DNA of 8,915 nucleotides, from the NCBI GenBank assembly GCA_029934675.1, contig JAOZLT010000049.1, positions 1-8,915 of the forward strand, given 5' to 3'. Shown piece after piece: positions 6,801 to 8,915 of the stretch (within the stretch, counting starts at the first letter, position 1; each line of letters starts with the position of its first letter). Position numbers and translations under genes: made by a program. The notes under the pieces were generated by a model. That model ran no database searches. It was not told the DNA's origin and worked only from the letters and a program-made list of their open reading frames with translations. Origin of the DNA: Candidatus Altimarinota bacterium. Lineage in GTDB: Bacteria > Patescibacteriota > Gracilibacteria > UM-FILTER-43-11.

Positions 6801-8915
6801 AAATGCCTTCCCCTCCTTTTTCAAACGCAACTGTATCAACAGATAATTCAACAGCAACAAAAATAATAATCGATAATGTTACAATTAGTCCATATTCAAG
6901 ATCCGCACAGGAATGTGTAATTGAATATACAGTTGATGTAAAAAATGGAATAGCTGGAGGTGCAATTATTCATAATCAAGGTGATGCTACGGTTGCAATC
7001 GAAGGCGGTTTTCCTGTATCTGCAACAGCTGATGTTACAGTTTCAGATAGCCCAATTTTATCACCAGTAAAAACTGATGATGATCCGGATAATGTCGTAG
7101 ATCCGTTGCAGAATGTTACATACACATTAACGATAGATAATATTGGAAATCAGACTGGAACAGGAATTACCGTTGATGATACATTGGATACCAATTATGA
7201 AAATTTAAGTATAGACAGTATTACGAATTGTGGAACTCCTGACTCAAGCAGTACAACGGCAAATCCTGCTGTAATAGCCATTACCGGTGTAGAAGTTACT
7301 ACTGCAAATAGCTGTGTAATTGTGTTCTCTGCTCAAGTTAAAGCTACAACTCCATCTGGAACAGTAATACCAAATACAGCGTATGTTAGCGCGCCTCTTG
7401 AGGGAGGTTTCCCGACAACAGCGCCTTCTGATAATCTGGTTATTGCTGGTAGCCCTGCTTTAACTGCAACTAAAGTTCATGATAAAGGAACTAAGGTTCC
7501 GCCAAATGAAGTAGACCCAGGGGAGAAAGTAACCTACACATTAGCAATTGATAATATTGGTGATGCGCTTGGTACAGGAATACAGGTTGATGATACTTTG
7601 GATGGTAATTTTCAGGATTTAAATGTTGTAAGTCTTACAAATTGCGGTCCGACACCAAATTCAAGCGGTTCAACTGCAAACCCTCCTGTTTTAGATGTAA
7701 GCGGAGTACAGGTTGCAACCGCACTAAACTGTGTAATTGTTTTTGAGGTTACGGTTAAGCTAGCTACACCTGCAGGAACTGTAATACCAAATATTGCCGC
7801 AATTTCACCAGCTGTCGAGGGTGGACCAGGTGCACCAAATGTACCTTCTGCAGATATTTATGTTCCAGGTGCTGTAAATATCACTACTATAAAAACAGAC
7901 AATGATGCGGATAACTATGTGAATCCCGGTCAAATAGTCACATATACACTTTCTCTGACCAATACGGGGGATGTGAAACTAACAGGTATTCATACCCTTG
8001 ATACTATGGACAGTGATTTGGAGAATTTGAATGTAACAAATATTTCAAATTGTGGTTCAAATTATTTTAACCAATCCAGTGCAAATCCTCCGGAACTTGA
8101 TATTCGAGGATTAGGAGGTGACCCGAATAAAGGTCTTGAAGTTAATATGGGCGTAAATTGTGTTATTACATTTACTGCTAAAGTAAAAGATACAGCTCTT
8201 GGCTTTGCACTTATTCCAAATGTCGCTACTGTAACAGAGTCGCAAGAAGGTGCACCAGCAACAAATCCAGCTTCTGATATTCTTGAAGTTGCAATGCCTG
8301 GTGTTAGCGCAACAAAAGCAGACAATGATGTTGATAGCCTGGTAAATCGCGGACAAACAGTTACATACACAATCAGACTTAATAATACTAATGTAGATTC
8401 TGGAGGGAATCCAACAACTGGCTCACGTGTCGCTACAGGAGTGGATATTTATGATGTAATGGATAACGATCTGACAAACCTTAATGTTATTAATCTTACA
8501 AATTGTGGAACAACTCCTCCTTATATAGATGGCTCAACAGCTGACCCTGCAGTTATTGATATTGATGATTTGAAAATTGAAACTTCAAATGACTGTATAA
8601 TTGTTGTTACTGCCGATGTAAAAGGAGCAACACTAGGAGGTTCCACAATCCCTAATACAGTTCTTTATTCGGCTTCAGATGAAGGAGCGACTGGCGGTGC
8701 TGCGAGTTCCGATGTTCTTAATGTGCCAATAGCTTGTGGCGATGGTTTGGTTGAGGGGACTGAAGAATGTGATGATGGGAATTTAATTAATGGAGACGGT
8801 TGTGAAGCTAATTGTACAATACCCCCTCCTATAACTTGTGGTAATGGATTAGTTGAAGGAACTGAAGAATGTGATGATGGGAATTTAATTAATGGAGACG
8901 GTTGTGAAGCTAATT
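3863..8915 (+). CDS. Giant secreted DUF11/DUF4215 surface protein, 3' partial
   Basis: An open frame of 1,684 codons with no stop before the window edge. The ATG at 3863 directly follows an in-frame TAA, which fixes the start; no Shine-Dalgarno is seen. Residues 1-17 are basic, 19-36 are a hydrophobic segment and TKAA (39-42) offers a signal peptidase site, so the protein is exported. Domains by eye: an all-beta N-terminal domain (about 45-240); an Ig-like domain of bacterial Big/SbsA style (244-377, LSVGDTITLTFDK); a propeller-like region with recurring blades such as GILYGAANNNKLYRV (393-662); a classical DUF11 domain (670-810, TNEIYTLTVSN and VRDTLPEGFTFV); a DUF11 domain with a large insertion (812-1062); four DUF11-like repeats (1063-1624); and two Cys-rich EECDDGN repeats (1625 onward). 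Such proteins act as long adhesive or structural surface fibres. The C-terminal anchor, if any, lies outside. It shares a likely operon with the upstream membrane protein. Confidence 0.92.
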   Translation, partial: MPKIKSKQTLAIKENKKLSATFIFVFFALISSLIYWQFTKAAVSSYNFSGITNPSGTHIARSFEVDIQFPTNGALTLDTLTDDGSPTGTPEIKDNIYRFGNDAEATNDEYTKISTSDDSHWQTPNPGFSDMTAFWAQYTIAESPANITQIDINLEGYQGGTPQGGRKAWLGVWVPGAPTPYWKTLEAAQKTTDYVYSGTLTTNLEDYIDSNDKLTIIFYNEDEFDSLLVDYVNVDVTSGLSVAPPAILSALIDDPDNGDRKLSVGDTITLTFDKDTNAPAVATKADIDNLILFPTSNDVDGLTYNHLIGADYIGTWSSNTFANDTLTITVTNGIINLANREVELKMGEIIQIKADGTNDLKDSGEASDASASFVAITGNWGLRPDDDVTYASDHNANAHIYEVALLNKYHYRHATAYQSRGDLTYVGHLPISTYAIGRRPIDGFIYAAENGTDDGKLSWMDPEKKDTTSTAPDGYDPATLGNPYGRGTIGTLGPTVEEYYRLVFTASGILYGAANNNKLYRVYDSIQVGAPASTHGAVDNLAGDPICTMMPDLGDVPNLQLTENGSADFAFDSDGKLLLISNDILYWVETGPLVGGIITGPCVAHAIKDTNLSEISGLAFTKGGVMHVSTFLPTNRKLTTVDPENGNISNTSDFTPDQDIYDLGSVPKWTDIEIVKSDGGLEFEPGTNEIYTLTVSNDADVLDPNLSDARGPIFVRDTLPEGFTFVSVSGVDWSCDHVGQLIECVNPNNLVKGASFPPITVTVFVENNAVSPNPPYEPPEGVMLNTACVDSTTFEEFDSEDCDTEPTPVGWPQMEIDKTPSDAIVNPGQTGLVYTLRIRNNRTVTGSGVQVTDSVAEGLLATYLENLRNVTTTNCGHMAETTIKVKGSDLKAGENPASANLLIDSTVVPVDIPDGADNSGVASAIASAINAEGTHHGIADENVVSVFHGVSGLGSNGKIIDTSALIAAIDLVDITDTDTEMPSPPFSNATVSTDNSTATKIIIDNVTISPYSRSAQECVIEYTVDVKNGIAGGAIIHNQGDATVAIEGGFPVSATADVTVSDSPILSPVKTDDDPDNVVDPLQNVTYTLTIDNIGNQTGTGITVDDTLDTNYENLSIDSITNCGTPDSSSTTANPAVIAITGVEVTTANSCVIVFSAQVKATTPSGTVIPNTAYVSAPLEGGFPTTAPSDNLVIAGSPALTATKVHDKGTKVPPNEVDPGEKVTYTLAIDNIGDALGTGIQVDDTLDGNFQDLNVVSLTNCGPTPNSSGSTANPPVLDVSGVQVATALNCVIVFEVTVKLATPAGTVIPNIAAISPAVEGGPGAPNVPSADIYVPGAVNITTIKTDNDADNYVNPGQIVTYTLSLTNTGDVKLTGIHTLDTMDSDLENLNVTNISNCGSNYFNQSSANPPELDIRGLGGDPNKGLEVNMGVNCVITFTAKVKDTALGFALIPNVATVTESQEGAPATNPASDILEVAMPGVSATKADNDVDSLVNRGQTVTYTIRLNNTNVDSGGNPTTGSRVATGVDIYDVMDNDLTNLNVINLTNCGTTPPYIDGSTADPAVIDIDDLKIETSNDCIIVVTADVKGATLGGSTIPNTVLYSASDEGATGGAASSDVLNVPIACGDGLVEGTEECDDGNLINGDGCEANCTIPPPITCGNGLVEGTEECDDGNLINGDGCEAN
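6494..6892 (+). other. Insertion domain inside the second DUF11 repeat
   Basis: The later DUF11 repeats have 27-35 residues between their paired cysteines. This one has 142, between C875 and C1018. The extra segment begins TTIKVKGSDLKAG and contains GVASAIASAINAEG followed by VVSVFHGVSGLGSNGK. This resembles the flagellin/hook IN-type beta module, in which a strand pair, an AAxAINA helix and a glycine-rich hairpin occur in that order. The resemblance is by pattern only. It is probably a surface-exposed domain looped out from the DUF11 sandwich. Confidence 0.5.
7049..8734 (+). repeat. Four DUF11-like repeats with conserved Cys pairs
   Basis: Four units of about 134-145 residues: 1063-1196, 1197-1335, 1336-1479 and 1480-1624. 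Three begin with a K(T/A)DxDxD-like acidic turn and all have a VTYT strand. Each then has an (D/V)DTLD-like segment, NLxVxxLTNCG, an (N/D)CxI(V/T) strand and IPNxA near the end. The cysteine pairs are 1123/1151, 1261/1290, 1397/1433 and 1548/1578, placed so that each could form a disulfide within its own repeat. The third repeat has a longer loop between cysteines. The fourth carries an extra loop (NVDSGGNPTTGSRVATG) before its DVMD segment. The nucleotide sequences have diverged, so the array is old. Confidence 0.8.
8735..8915 (+). repeat. Tandem DUF4215-type Cys-rich repeats, cut by window end
   Basis: Two units of 34 residues (102 nt) fit the pattern CGxGLVEGTEECDDGN, then a short acidic loop, then GDGCEANC. 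Cysteines are 1625, 1636, 1647 and 1651 in the first unit, and 1659, 1670 and 1681 in the second, with a fourth expected just past the edge. This matches the Myxococcus-type cysteine-rich repeat (DUF4215). Its DDGN and NGDG turns look suited to calcium, though I infer that. The last 55 nt (8861-8915) are identical to 8759-8813, so the duplication is recent or maintained by recombination. The number of further copies is unknown. Confidence 0.85.

Noticed and set aside
5842..8370. Minus-strand open frames of 63-102 codons within the surface-protein gene
   Set aside because: They are antisense to the continuous 1,684-codon frame and simply mirror its repetitive composition.

Overview
This 8.9 kb window is AT-rich bacterial DNA read with the standard code. 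It holds four genes, one of which runs off the right edge. I suspect a Candidate Phyla Radiation (Patescibacteria) or similar uncultivated lineage. The reasons are a very large secreted protein built from DUF11-type repeats followed by EECDDGN Cys-rich repeats, weak or absent Shine-Dalgarno sequences, AT-rich repetitive spacers and a lone B12-binding-type radical SAM protein. This assignment is inference: the window contains no rRNA or ribosomal protein marker.

Left to right: 1-370 is non-coding and holds two GC-rich palindromic segments, then AT-rich short tandem repeats. 371-2086 (-) encodes a radical SAM enzyme with an N-terminal B12-binding-like domain. 2087-2365 is a spacer filled largely by a roughly 170 bp imperfect palindrome built from GGATT/AATCC-type words. 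2366-2725 (-) encodes a small helical protein of unknown function. 2726-2861 is a divergent promoter region, with a near-consensus extended -10 promoter to the right and a possible promoter with an overlapping dyad to the left. 2877-3839 (+) encodes a single-pass membrane protein with a lysine-rich cytoplasmic helix and a six-cysteine outer domain. 3863-8915 (+) is an open frame of 1,684 codons with no stop inside the window.

The giant protein is the centrepiece. In order it has a signal peptide or anchor, an all-beta N-terminal domain, an Ig-like domain, a propeller-like region, a classical DUF11 domain, a second DUF11 domain split by a large insertion, four more DUF11-like repeats each carrying a conserved cysteine pair, and two near-identical DUF4215-type Cys-rich repeats at the window edge. 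It starts 23 nt after the membrane-protein gene on the same strand, so the two are probably co-transcribed from the promoter at 2822-2850. I infer a cell-surface module: a membrane protein plus a long stalk-like secreted protein. The two leftward genes look unrelated to it.
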